From the NCBI GenBank assembly GCA_021786915.1, contig JAJYMP010000762.1:1-25779 (forward strand): DNA of 25,779 nt, written 5' to 3'. Source of the stretch: Chloroflexota bacterium. GTDB lineage: Bacteria; Chloroflexota; Limnocylindria; Limnocylindrales; CSP1-4. The first letter of the stretch is position 1. Each line of letters opens with the position of its first letter. Positions 14,759 to 21,554 of this stretch are shown here, piece after piece. A model generated the notes under the pieces. The model had not been told where the DNA came from and did not search any database. It was given only the letters and a program-made list of their open reading frames with translations. The position numbers were made by a program, and so were the translations under genes.

Positions 14759-16501
14759 ATGGCCCGAACCGTCGCCGAGCATCTCATCGAACTCATGCTC
14801 GAAGCCGGCATCCACAACGTCTACGGCGTCGTCGGCGATTCGGCGAACCCGGTCGCCGACGCGATCCGCCGAACCGATGGGAAGCTGAGCTTCATCCACG
14901 TGCGCAACGAGGAGGCCGGCGCCTTTGCCGCTGGTGCCGACGCCATGGTCTCGGGCCGGCCAACCGCTGTCCTCGGCTCCTCGGGGCCCGGCAGCCTGCA
15001 TCTCCTCAACGGTCTGTATGACTGCGACCGCAACGGGGCGCCGGTGTTCGCGATCGTGACCCACATCCCCAGCACGGAGATCGGCACTCGCTACTTCCAG
15101 GAGACGCGGCCGGACCTCATCTTCCTGGATTGCACGCGGTACCTCGGCTACATCACCTCGCCTGCGCAGATGCCGCGGGTGGCCGAGCTCGCGATGCAGG
15201 CCGCGATCTTGGAGCGCGGGGTCGGCATGGTCATCCTGCCCGGCGACGTCGCGGCCATGGACGTGGACACACCGTTGCTGGGCCACCCGCTCGCGATGGT
15301 GCGGCCGGAGGTCCGACCCTCCGAGGCGGACGTCGCCGAGCTCGCGAACCTGATCGCCAGGAGCCGCCGCGTCACCATCTTCGGTGGCGATGGCTGTCGC
15401 GCCGCGCGGAGCGAGGTGCTGCAGCTCTCGCGGCTGCTCCACGCGCCGGTCGCCTACCCGTATCGCGCCAAGGACATCTTCGAGGCGAACAATCCGAACG
15501 CGGTGGGCATGACAGGGCTCCTCGGCGAGGGCGGCGCGGTCCGGGCTCTCGCCGAGTGCGACCTCCTCCTGCTGCTGGGAACGGATTTTCCGTTCCGCCA
15601 CTTCATGCCGACGGACACCGCGATCGCGCAGGTCGACATCGCTCCGGCGCACCTCGGTCGCCGCGCGAAGGTGGACCTCGGCCTTGTCGGCGACATCGGC
15701 GAGACGCTTCGGGCGCTCCTCCCGCAGGTCACACAGCGTGCCGACCGATCGTTCTTCGATGATGTGCTGGACCATCACCTGCACGCGATGGAGCGTCTGC
15801 AGACGTACGCAACCCATGACGGCAGCGGCAGCGGCCTGCGTCCGGAGATGGTCGCCACCGCGATCAGCGAACTGGCAGCCGATGACGCGGTCTTCACCGT
15901 CGACACCGGGATGTGCAACGTGTGGGGGGCCCGGTACCTCCAGATGACCCCACGTCGCCGGTTCCTCGCGTCCTTCGGCCACGGTTCCATGGCGAACGCG
16001 ATGCCCCAGGCGATCGGGGCCAAGTTCGGGGCGCCCGAACGCCAGGTCGTGGCGCTGTGCGGCGATGGTGGCTTGACGATGCTGATGGGCGAGCTGCTCA
16101 CCGTGGGCGGCCTGGAGATCCCGGTGAAGCTGATGGTGTTCAACAACTCCACCCTGGGGATGGTCCGAGCCGAGATGGAGGTCGCCGGATATCCACCCTT
16201 CGGGACGGATGTCCACAACCCCGACTTCGGGGCGCTCGCCAAGGTGGCGGGCCTCCACGGCGAGCGGGTGGAGCGCGCCGAGGACATCCGCCCCGCGATC
16301 GAACGAGCGTTCATCCACGACGGGCCGGCCCTCATCGACTTCGTGACTGACCCAAGAGCCCTGGCGATGCCACCCAAGACAGAGGCCAGCCAGGTGCGGG
16401 GCATGGCCTTGGCCATGACGAAGCTGGTATTTGGCGGCGACTCCGCGGAGGTGGTCGAAACGATCAAGTCGAACATCCGGGACATCGCCCAGGCGCTCTG
16501 A
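14759..16501 (+). CDS. poxB: Pyruvate:quinone oxidoreductase (pyruvate dehydrogenase, quinone-type), thiamine-diphosphate enzyme
   Basis: The 580-residue protein follows E. coli PoxB closely along its length. It has the N-terminal ThDP Pyr domain with catalytic Glu51 (HVRNEEAGAFAAG) and LGSSGPGSLHLLNGLYDC. A central FAD-binding domain includes NPNAVGMTGLLG and LLLLLGTDFPFR. The C-terminal ThDP-PP domain has the GDG...NN metal/diphosphate motif (435-437 and 462-463). PoxB oxidatively decarboxylates pyruvate to acetate and CO2, passing electrons to membrane quinone. The C-terminal tail EVVETIKSNIRDIAQAL could be the amphipathic membrane anchor. ATG 14759 has GGGAGG 4 bases upstream. The acetate transporter gene follows after 53 bases, so the product and its carrier are co-transcribed. 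Confidence 0.93.
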   Translation: MARTVAEHLIELMLEAGIHNVYGVVGDSANPVADAIRRTDGKLSFIHVRNEEAGAFAAGADAMVSGRPTAVLGSSGPGSLHLLNGLYDCDRNGAPVFAIVTHIPSTEIGTRYFQETRPDLIFLDCTRYLGYITSPAQMPRVAELAMQAAILERGVGMVILPGDVAAMDVDTPLLGHPLAMVRPEVRPSEADVAELANLIARSRRVTIFGGDGCRAARSEVLQLSRLLHAPVAYPYRAKDIFEANNPNAVGMTGLLGEGGAVRALAECDLLLLLGTDFPFRHFMPTDTAIAQVDIAPAHLGRRAKVDLGLVGDIGETLRALLPQVTQRADRSFFDDVLDHHLHAMERLQTYATHDGSGSGLRPEMVATAISELAADDAVFTVDTGMCNVWGARYLQMTPRRRFLASFGHGSMANAMPQAIGAKFGAPERQVVALCGDGGLTMLMGELLTVGGLEIPVKLMVFNNSTLGMVRAEMEVAGYPPFGTDVHNPDFGALAKVAGLHGERVERAEDIRPAIERAFIHDGPALIDFVTDPRALAMPPKTEASQVRGMALAMTKLVFGGDSAEVVETIKSNIRDIAQAL

Positions 16502-16554
16502 GTCCTGCGCTGCCTCCGACCGGACCCGAAACGAACACGGAAAGGACTGTCTCA

Positions 16555-17160
16555 GTGACAGATGACACCCGGCGAGATCGCGACTACAAGATGGAGATGG
16601 TGATCGCCAACCCAGATCCGTTGGGCCTGTTCGGGTTCGCGTTCGCGACGTTCCTCGGCAACGCCGCGACACTTGGGCTTTACGCCGGCACCAGCGGCCA
16701 GGTCATCTTCGAGTGCATGTTCCTGGGCGGCTTCGTGCAGCTGATCGCGGGGCTCCAGGACTACAAGAACCGGAACCTGTTCGGCGCGACGGCGTTCACC
16801 GGCTTCGGGTTCTTCTGGATCGTCTTCGGTGCGGTGAGCTGGCTCAGCTACGTCCACCTCATCGCCCCCGCGGATGGCGCGACGATCGGCTGGTACCACG
16901 CGTTGTGGGCGGTCTTCGTGTTCGCGCTCGTGGGGACGTCGTTCGCGCTCACCAAGTTCCTCACGGCGACCGTCGTCTTCGTGGATGCAGGGCTCGTCCT
17001 GATCGCACTCGGTGCCTTCGGGTCGATCGAGACCGCCACCAAGCTTGGCGCCGTGTCCCTCGTGATCTCCGCACTCCTCGCGCTGTACATCGCGATCGCG
17101 CAAATGTGGAACCTCACCTACGGGCGGATCGTGCTGCCGCTCTACCCATGGAACTCATGA
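16555..17160 (+). CDS. satP: Acetate uptake transporter, GPR1/FUN34/YaaH (SatP) family
   Basis: The 201-residue inner-membrane protein has six predicted helices. The family signature NPDPLGLFGFAFATFLGN is at 19-36, and the C-terminal helix ends in ALYIAIAQMWNLTYGRIVLP. These carriers move acetate or succinate, usually with protons. GTG 16555 is preceded by GGAAAGGA about 9 bases away. Position directly after poxB suggests it handles the acetate that PoxB makes (export or re-uptake). Length and topology are standard. Confidence 0.92.
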   Translation: MTDDTRRDRDYKMEMVIANPDPLGLFGFAFATFLGNAATLGLYAGTSGQVIFECMFLGGFVQLIAGLQDYKNRNLFGATAFTGFGFFWIVFGAVSWLSYVHLIAPADGATIGWYHALWAVFVFALVGTSFALTKFLTATVVFVDAGLVLIALGAFGSIETATKLGAVSLVISALLALYIAIAQMWNLTYGRIVLPLYPWNS

Positions 17161-17200
17161 CGCGCAACGAGGATCCGAGTTGACCGACTGCGGCCGCCAT

Positions 17201-17260
17201 CGCGCGGAGGAGACGGAGCACGCCGCGGAGACACCCAGAATCCGCTGCCCCCTCCGCGCG
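17201..17260 (+). terminator. Inverted repeat after satP
   Basis: Exact 10-base arms CGCGCGGAGG (17201-17210) and CCTCCGCGCG (17251-17260) are separated by 40 bases, 40 bases past the satP stop. The long loop and lack of a U-tract make this a weak terminator candidate. Confidence 0.25.
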
Positions 17261-17337
17261 GTGAACAGGGAACTCGCTGGCAAGCTAAATGGCCCCTTGC
17301 CACTCATGCGTCCGCTGAAGTCGAATTGGAGCAATCC

Positions 17338-17457
17338 ATGGCTCTCCACAAACGGATGATGGATGCCATCAAGAGAAGCAGCCTCCCCGCCGGCGACGCC
17401 GGGATCGGCGGCGTCCGCCCGGACGAGGCGGGGGACCCGAGCTGGGCTAGCGAATAG
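17338..17457 (+). CDS. Possible 39-residue small protein
   Basis: ATG 17338 has GGAG 6 bases upstream and encodes MALHKRMMDAIKRSSLPAGD, then a Gly/Asp-rich tail ending WASE before TAG. The N-terminus could form a short amphipathic helix. It is too short for the usual ORF cutoffs and no family is recognised. It lies 177 bases after satP. Confidence 0.35.
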   Translation: MALHKRMMDAIKRSSLPAGDAGIGGVRPDEAGDPSWASE

Positions 17458-17597
17458 TGGGGACTCGATCCCGGCTTTCGAGCGGACCGTCACGATCCTC
17501 TAGCACGTAGCGGCAGGCGCGCGCGTCGCCCGCCAGGTGGCCGACTCCGCCCACCGCTGCGGTGGCCGATGGTGAGGTGGCATCTCCCGCTTGCCGC

Positions 17598-17800
17598 TCA
17601 TGTCCGGAGCTTTGTCAGCGCCGATCCCTTGTGCATCGCGATGTGGTCCGTCGTGTCGCTCTTGATCTCGCACTGGGGCTCGTCGCTGCTCGCATGGACC
17701 GTGTAGCCCTTGAACGTCGTGGGCGACGTGGGCGACGCGTGTGAACCTGCCGCGCACGCGGCTGCCTTCCGAAATTCCAGGAGACATGGCACGCTCGAGG
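17598..17800 (-). pseudogene. Frameshifted DUF2945 (HVA1/Tudor-like) gene
   Basis: The C-terminal part FKGYTVHASSDEPQCEIKSD then TTDHIAMHKGSALTKL is the hallmark ending of DUF2945 (hypervirulence-associated/Tudor-like) proteins. The expected N-terminal pieces are present but in two other frames: HVSWN near 17780 and SEGSRVRGRFTRVAH near 17730-17775. An intact member would be about 70 residues in one frame. At least two indels are needed, so this is a decayed copy or the sequence has errors. The family is often found near stress-response genes. Confidence 0.6.
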
Positions 17801-17814
17801 AGAGGTCGTGGCCA

Positions 17815-17954
17815 ACTTGGCTGTTCGGATCCCGGCCGTCTGCGGGGTTGCCCTGGGCGTAGACGTAGCGCTGCCGCAACGCCGGCACCTGAGGCTGTCC
17901 GAGGAGGATGTCAGCACTCGCGAACGATCCGATGGCCGGGTCATACGAACGGAC
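17815..17954 (-). pseudogene. RHS-repeat core fragment
   Basis: One minus-strand frame reads RSYDPAIGSFASADILLGQP and, a few residues on, QRYVYAQGNPADGRDPNS. This matches the spacing of the RHS-repeat-associated core (YYDP-G-F-S-D...NRYSYV-NNP---DPSG). An in-frame TGA lies just upstream and no RHS toxin tip follows. It is therefore a short remnant of a large RHS/YD-repeat protein. The frame happens to run on into the DUF2945 remnant. Confidence 0.5.
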
Positions 17955-18046
17955 GATAGCTCACTCGATGTTGGTCGCGGCGTCGACCCAAGTGCCGAGG
18001 AAGCGCAAGTTGGGCAGCCTGCCCTGAGCCGTGGTCAACGGCGAGC

Positions 18047-18373
18047 TCAGCGCTCGGTCGGCAGCAAGTACAGGGCCATCACCAGCGGGGTGCGTGCGAC
18101 CACGCTGTGCTTGGTGTTGGCGGCCATCCGGAGCCATGCGCCCGGGGTGGCGGCCCATGCGTCATCCCCCGCGGTCAGGTCGGCTTCGCCCGACAGGACG
18201 TGGATGATGGCCGAGCGAGCCGAGGTGTGCTCGGAGAGTCGCTCGCCCGCAGCGAACGCGAAGAGGACAAGCTCGACACCGCCCGCGTCGGACAGCGTCT
18301 GGCTGTGGATCCCGCGGGCCAGAACCGGCGCTTCACCGGCCAGGTCCGAAAAGAAGGTGTGTGTGGTCAACAT
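18047..18373 (-). CDS. Cupin-domain protein
   Basis: The 108-residue single cupin has motif 1 ERLSEHTSARSAIIHVLSGE and motif 2 PGAWLRMAANTKHSVVA. His in EHTS and in KHS fit a metal site. It ends LVMALYLLPTER. Small cupins of this type often act as metal-dependent sensors or hydroxylase-like proteins; nothing here tells which. Start ATG 18373 has only an AAGG-type site upstream. Neighbouring sequence on both sides is decayed genes, but this frame is intact. Confidence 0.75.
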   Translation of the reverse strand: MLTTHTFFSDLAGEAPVLARGIHSQTLSDAGGVELVLFAFAAGERLSEHTSARSAIIHVLSGEADLTAGDDAWAATPGAWLRMAANTKHSVVARTPLVMALYLLPTER

Positions 18374-18470
18374 GGCCCAACCTTACGCCCGGCCCTCCGG
18401 CACGCGCTGTGATCGCCGATCCGTCGGCCCCCGCGGAGCCGGGGCGCGGCAGTGCGGCAGGATCTGAGCA

Positions 18471-19045
18471 TGACAACGGCGTCGCCGTCCCCTGTCACCA
18501 TCACCGGATCGCCCGTTCCCGGGCACTCATGCGCGAGCAGATCGTGGGCGCCATCCTGGTCCTCAACCACGACGACTACCGCTGGTTCTTCGGTTTCGAT
18601 CGGACGCGGCACGGCTCGCCGGCGGTCATCGCCTCGACACAGCCGAAGAGGCGGAGATGCGCGCGACCCTGGGGAACTGCGGCGTCATGGTCTGGGGCTC
18701 GGCCGCCGGTCAGAACAACGACGGCGTGACGCGCATGCGGGTGCTCCGGGCTTGTGCGGGCAACGCGGCCGGAGCACCGTTCCGGGTTGGGTACGTGATG
18801 CCGGTGTTCCTGGTGGACCTTTTCATGAAGATCAAACCCGGTTCATGAAGATCAAACCCGGGCCGGGGCCCGCTGCGGGTCCAGGATCGGGTCCAAGGAG
18901 ACGACGTGAACAGGGCCTGCAGATAGCCCGGACCGATCCCAACCTGCCCGACGCGTTCGTTGGCCTTTGTGGGATGATCGCATCGGCCGCTCTTGACCTC
19001 TACAACCTCCTGATTGGACTGCCTTCGGGGCGACGCACGGACTGA
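18471..19045 (+). pseudogene. Broken gene of unknown function, including a 20-bp tandem duplication
   Basis: Protein-like sequence passes through three frames: MTTASPSPVTITGSP, then REQIVGAILVLNHDDYRWFF and FGFDRTRHGSPAVIAS, then AEMRATLGNCGVMVWGSAAG up to FLVDLFMKIKPGS with a stop. The last break is caused by an exact 20-bp tandem duplication (18822-18841 and 18842-18861). Removing one unit joins DLFMKIKPG to GPAAGPGSGPRRRRE and NLPDAFVGLCGMIASAALDL, ending at 19045. No family is recognised. The two halves suggest a soluble protein with a hydrophobic patch near the end. Confidence 0.4.
18822..18861. repeat. Perfect 20-bp tandem duplication (two units)
   Basis: Two identical 20-base units beginning TTCATGAAG and ending CCCGG lie head to tail. 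Twenty is not a multiple of three, so the duplication shifts the frame of the surrounding ORF. It is the second frameshifting tandem duplication in this window (see 4343-4364). Confidence 0.92.
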
Positions 19046-19126
19046 GTGACGGCTAACGTGACCAGTGCCGTTCGCCTGGCGCACGATAACCGGCGCCTTC
19101 ACCGCTCGCGGTCGCGTGCTCAGGGA

Positions 19127-19195
19127 GGGCCCGGCTCCACCGCTCCCGCCTCGGTGGCTCCCAAAGCACGTGCGCCACCGTTGCGCCACGCCCCG
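19127..19195 (-). other. tRNA-Pro-like core of repeat copy 1 (degenerate, probably not functional)
   Basis: Read on the minus strand, the 5' half looks like a tRNA-Pro. It has a GGGGCG acceptor start, D-arm GCGC...GCGC and loop TTTGGGA with the UGG anticodon. The span of about 69 bases ends in a GGGCCC that can partly pair with the acceptor start. The T-arm lacks the TTCRA loop and the anticodon stem is imperfect, so I do not call a functional tRNA. Confidence 0.4.
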
Positions 19196-19358
19196 ACTGT
19201 TCCACGCTCGCGAAGCGCATGTGCTTCGTCGTCCGGCCGATGATGAGCGGGCTCCAGCATATGCTGAGTGGACGTGGCCCGGCGGTCTGCGAGGTTGGGT
19301 TCCTGACCATCACGCGGTGACTGCAGGCTGCCAGCCGGGCACCGGCGCGTCAACCCGA

Positions 19359-19392
19359 GGTGTGTACGTAATGGTAGTGGGACGTACACACC
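19359..19392 (+). promoter_or_regulatory. Strong hairpin at the right end of repeat copy 1
   Basis: Perfect 11-bp arms GGTGTGTACGT (19359-19369) and ACGTACACACC (19382-19392) enclose a 12-base loop. The equivalent place in copy 2 (21238-21256) also folds, with a shorter stem of different sequence. It could be a terminator isolating the downstream operon or a structural end of the repeat. Confidence 0.5.
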
Positions 19393-19478
19393 GACACATC
19401 GATGTCGTCGAGGAAGCGACCCGTCTCAAGCTCCGAGAGGCGTCGTCTTCCTGCAACGAGGGCACTCCGGTCGCCGTC

Positions 19479-19507
19479 TTGACGGGCGATGTTGCCTGAA
19501 CTATTGT
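19479..19507 (+). promoter_or_regulatory. Near-consensus sigma-70-type promoter of the toxin-antitoxin pair
   Basis: TTGACG (19479-19484), an optimal 17-base spacer and TATTGT (19502-19507) lie just before the ATG at 19517. Transcription would start about 7 bases after the -10, essentially at the start codon, so the mRNA would be leaderless. No Shine-Dalgarno sequence is present, which agrees. Confidence 0.6.
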
Positions 19508-19516
19508 CACCTGCAA

Positions 19517-20200
19517 ATGGTTGACGCAAGGCTCTCCGACTGGATGTCCGTGGCCGAGGCGGCGGCTGCGCTCGGGCTGACCCGGCAGCGCGTCGGCAGG
19601 CTCGTGGCCGAGGGCGCCCTGCGCTCCCACCGCCTCGGGAGCCAGACGCTCGTCCGCCGCGACGACGTCGAGGCGCGCATCGAGCTCCGCCCCGCCGGCG
19701 GACGGCGGTTCTCGCCACGACGAGCCTGGGCGCTCATCCTGCTCGCGGACGGGATCGTCCCGCCCGGCCTCGACGCGCCGACGCGGTCGAGACTTCGCTC
19801 GGTCGCGCGCCAGGGCCTCTGGGGGATCCGCGCCCGGCTCGCATCGCGCGCCGAGCGGCGGAACCTGCGCGCCCACAGCTCGGACCTGGCGCGGCTGGCG
19901 GCCGCTGACGGCACGGTCCGCACCGGGCCGAGGTTCGCGTCCGAGGCTGGGCTCGGCCTCGTCGCGCCGGACGCGGCGGTCGAGCTCTACGTCGACGCGG
20001 CCATGGCGCGACGCCTCGAGCGCCAGTACAGCCTCCGCCCCTCCAACGACCCGAACGTCCTGCTGCGGGTCGTGCCGGACGAGGTCCGAGCCTGGCTCGC
20101 GGGGCCAGTCGCACCCCGCTCGGCCGTCGCGCTCGACCTCGCCGAGGACCGCGACCCCCGGAGCCAGGCGGTGGCCCGCGAAGCCCTGTCCGCTCCGTGA
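19517..20200 (+). CDS. Helix-turn-helix regulator, AbiEi-like antitoxin candidate
   Basis: The 227-residue protein starts with an excisionase/MerR-like helix-turn-helix (residues about 9-53; MSVAEAAAALGLTRQRVGRL and LRSHRLGSQTLVRRDDVEAR). A basic helical middle follows. The C-terminal part (DPNVLLRVVPDEVRAWL, APRSAVALDLAEDRDPRSQA) resembles the C-terminal region of AbiEi-type antitoxins. It overlaps the next gene by 4 bases (GTGA), so the two are translated together. In type IV abortive-infection pairs the upstream HTH protein represses the operon and counters the nucleotidyltransferase toxin; that role is inferred here. The gene has its own promoter and is flanked by repeat copies 1 and 2. 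Confidence 0.7.
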   Translation: MVDARLSDWMSVAEAAAALGLTRQRVGRLVAEGALRSHRLGSQTLVRRDDVEARIELRPAGGRRFSPRRAWALILLADGIVPPGLDAPTRSRLRSVARQGLWGIRARLASRAERRNLRAHSSDLARLAAADGTVRTGPRFASEAGLGLVAPDAAVELYVDAAMARRLERQYSLRPSNDPNVLLRVVPDEVRAWLAGPVAPRSAVALDLAEDRDPRSQAVAREALSAP

Positions 20201-20868
20201 CCGTCGCGATCCTGCCCGCAGGCGACGCCGAGGCCAGCGTCTGGGGGACCGCGCTCGAGGTGTCCGGCCTGCTCGCCGGGATCCCCTGGGTGCTGGTCGG
20301 CGCACAGATGGTGATGCTCCTCGAGCGCGAGGCGGGCCGGCCGTCGGGACGCACCACCGGCGACGTCGACGCCGTCATCGACGTGCGGGCGCTCGCGGAC
20401 GGCACGGGCGAGGCCGCTCGGCGTCTCGTCGCCGCGGGCTTCGAGACCGCCGACCCGCGGCATCCCTACCGCTTCTCGCGCGGGGACGCGGTCGTGGACC
20501 TCCTCGCGCCCGACCACCTCGGCCCGCGCGCTGACATCACGACGATCCCGCCAGCGACGACGGCACGGCCCCTCGCAGTCGACGTTGTCGGCGGAGGGTC
20601 GGGGGTCCTGCCCGTCCCGTCGCTGGCCGGCGCGATCGCGCTCAAGACCCGCGCATGGCAGGCCCGCCAGGCCGCCCGCGACGCCGAGGACATGGTCAGG
20701 CTGCTGGCGCTCGTCCGCGACGTCGAGGCTGTTCGGGCAGAGCTGCGACCCGTGGAGCGCCGGGCACTCGGCCGCGTCCGGCCGCTGGCCGATCCCGCGA
20801 ACCGCGCGTGGCGGGTCAGCTCGGATCCGGAGGAAGCCCAGGCGGCGTTCGCCCGGCTGGCGGGCTGA
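20197..20868 (+). CDS. Nucleotidyltransferase, AbiEii/AbiGii toxin-like
   Basis: The 223-residue protein has the minimal nucleotidyltransferase layout of AbiEii-type toxins. The loop WVLVGAQMVMLL (Gly35) is followed by TTGDVDAVID with Asp56/Asp58 and a third acidic residue Asp101 in VVDLLAPD. A helical C-terminal part contains ALKTRAWQAR (Lys150) and ARDAEDMVRLL, like the K...KD--DL pattern of the family. Such toxins transfer nucleotides, often to tRNA ends or proteins, and halt growth or block phage. The start GTG 20197 overlaps the antitoxin stop. It ends 70 bases before repeat copy 2. The function is inferred from motifs and the pair arrangement. Confidence 0.7.
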   Translation: MTVAILPAGDAEASVWGTALEVSGLLAGIPWVLVGAQMVMLLEREAGRPSGRTTGDVDAVIDVRALADGTGEAARRLVAAGFETADPRHPYRFSRGDAVVDLLAPDHLGPRADITTIPPATTARPLAVDVVGGGSGVLPVPSLAGAIALKTRAWQARQAARDAEDMVRLLALVRDVEAVRAELRPVERRALGRVRPLADPANRAWRVSSDPEEAQAAFARLAG

Positions 20869-20937
20869 GTCCGGACTGCACCGGGTCGGCTCCGGCACGG
20901 CGCCTATCGCGTCACCAGGGCGCGAGCCGCGCGAGCC

Positions 20938-21258
20938 CCGTTCGCCTGGCGCACGATAATCGGCACCTTCACCGCTCGGCCCGTCGTGCTCACGAGGGGC
21001 CCGGCTCCCGCGCTCCCGCCTCCGCGGCTCCCAAAGCACGTGCGCCACCGTTGCGCCACGCCCCGACGAGTTCGTTGCTCACGAAGCGCATGTGCTTCGT
21101 CGTCCGGCCGGTGATGACCAGCCTAGAGCATATGCCACGGGGCCGTTGCCCGGCGGTGGGCGGGCCGGTTCGTGACCTATCCGGAGACCCCTTTCTGCCA
21201 TCCCGGCATCCGGGCGTCAACATGATGTGTGTGCATCGGTGTACGGGACGTACCCCAA
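20938..21258 (+). repeat. Dispersed direct repeat, copy 2 (about 320 bp)
   Basis: Aligned with copy 1 over its full length and with copy 3 as far as the window reaches. Positions 21011-21116 are identical, base for base, to 25674-25779 (106 bp). It follows the toxin gene by 70 bases. It contains the tRNA-Pro-like core on the minus strand (20996-21065) and an end hairpin at 21238-21256 (GGTGTAC/GTACCCC with one mismatch). No gene is supported within it. Confidence 0.85.
20996..21065 (-). other. tRNA-Pro-like core of repeat copy 2
   Basis: Same layout as in copy 1: a 70-base span with acceptor-like GGGGC pairing to GCCCC at the far end, D-arm GCGC/GCGC and TTTGGGA loop, but no canonical T-loop. 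It is conserved among the copies, so it is more likely a structural part of the repeat than a working tRNA. Confidence 0.4.
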
Positions 21259-21359
21259 CAGTTCGACCTCCCGAGCAGGAGGGGAGGGCGGCAGGCCCGC
21301 GACCGCCCAGGAATCGACAAGTAACCGCACACCTCGAGTCGCCCGACGCGCTCCCGGTC

Positions 21360-21500
21360 AACCACCCCAGGGGTCCCGTGTGCAGCACCACCCCGACCAG
21401 GAGCGTGTCGGGATAGCAATCCCGCAGCCCAGCGAGGTGGCGGGCGTCGGCGGGCCCGGGCGACCCGCCACCAGCCAGCTCGGCAAGCGGGTGACCTCGA
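21360..21500 (-). pseudogene. Possible remnant of a DUF4143/AAA-type ATPase C-terminus
   Basis: One minus-strand frame contains ADARHLAGLRDCYPDTLLVG followed by VVLHTG. It recalls the end of AAA_14/DUF4143 ATPases (D-R-L--LR...GD-F--GVVLYTG). There is no start, no ATPase domain and no ending typical of the family. At best it is a scrap left between the repeat and the regulator gene. Confidence 0.3.
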
Positions 21501-21554
21501 CGCGGCCCTGCTGCTGGCGAACGTGGTGTGACGTTGGCCTTCTGTTCGCAGGCG

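Larger units (their letters stand above)
19068..19395 (+). repeat. Dispersed direct repeat, copy 1 (about 328 bp)
   Basis: Homologous to 20938-21258 and 25618-25779, same orientation, offset from copy 2 about 1,870 bases. A 42-base core (about 19156-19197) is identical in all copies. The rest shows scattered substitutions and small indels, so this copy is the most diverged. It contains a tRNA-Pro-like core on the minus strand (19127-19195), a short hairpin ACGAAGC-type block near 19210-19230, and a strong hairpin at its right end (19359-19392). It has no credible ORF. It lies immediately before the toxin-antitoxin candidate. Confidence 0.8.

Noticed and set aside
14288..16672. Very long minus-strand ORF over poxB
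   Set aside because: Antisense shadow of a clearly identified gene.
19065..19499. Plus- and minus-strand ORFs inside the dispersed repeats
   Set aside because: They give Arg/Gly/Ala-rich peptides (for example GVAQRW-type strings typical of translated tRNA-like DNA) and shift frame between copies.
20996..21065. A functional tRNA-Pro gene
   Set aside because: No TTCRA T-loop, imperfect anticodon stem, and three divergent copies; only a tRNA-like core is supported.
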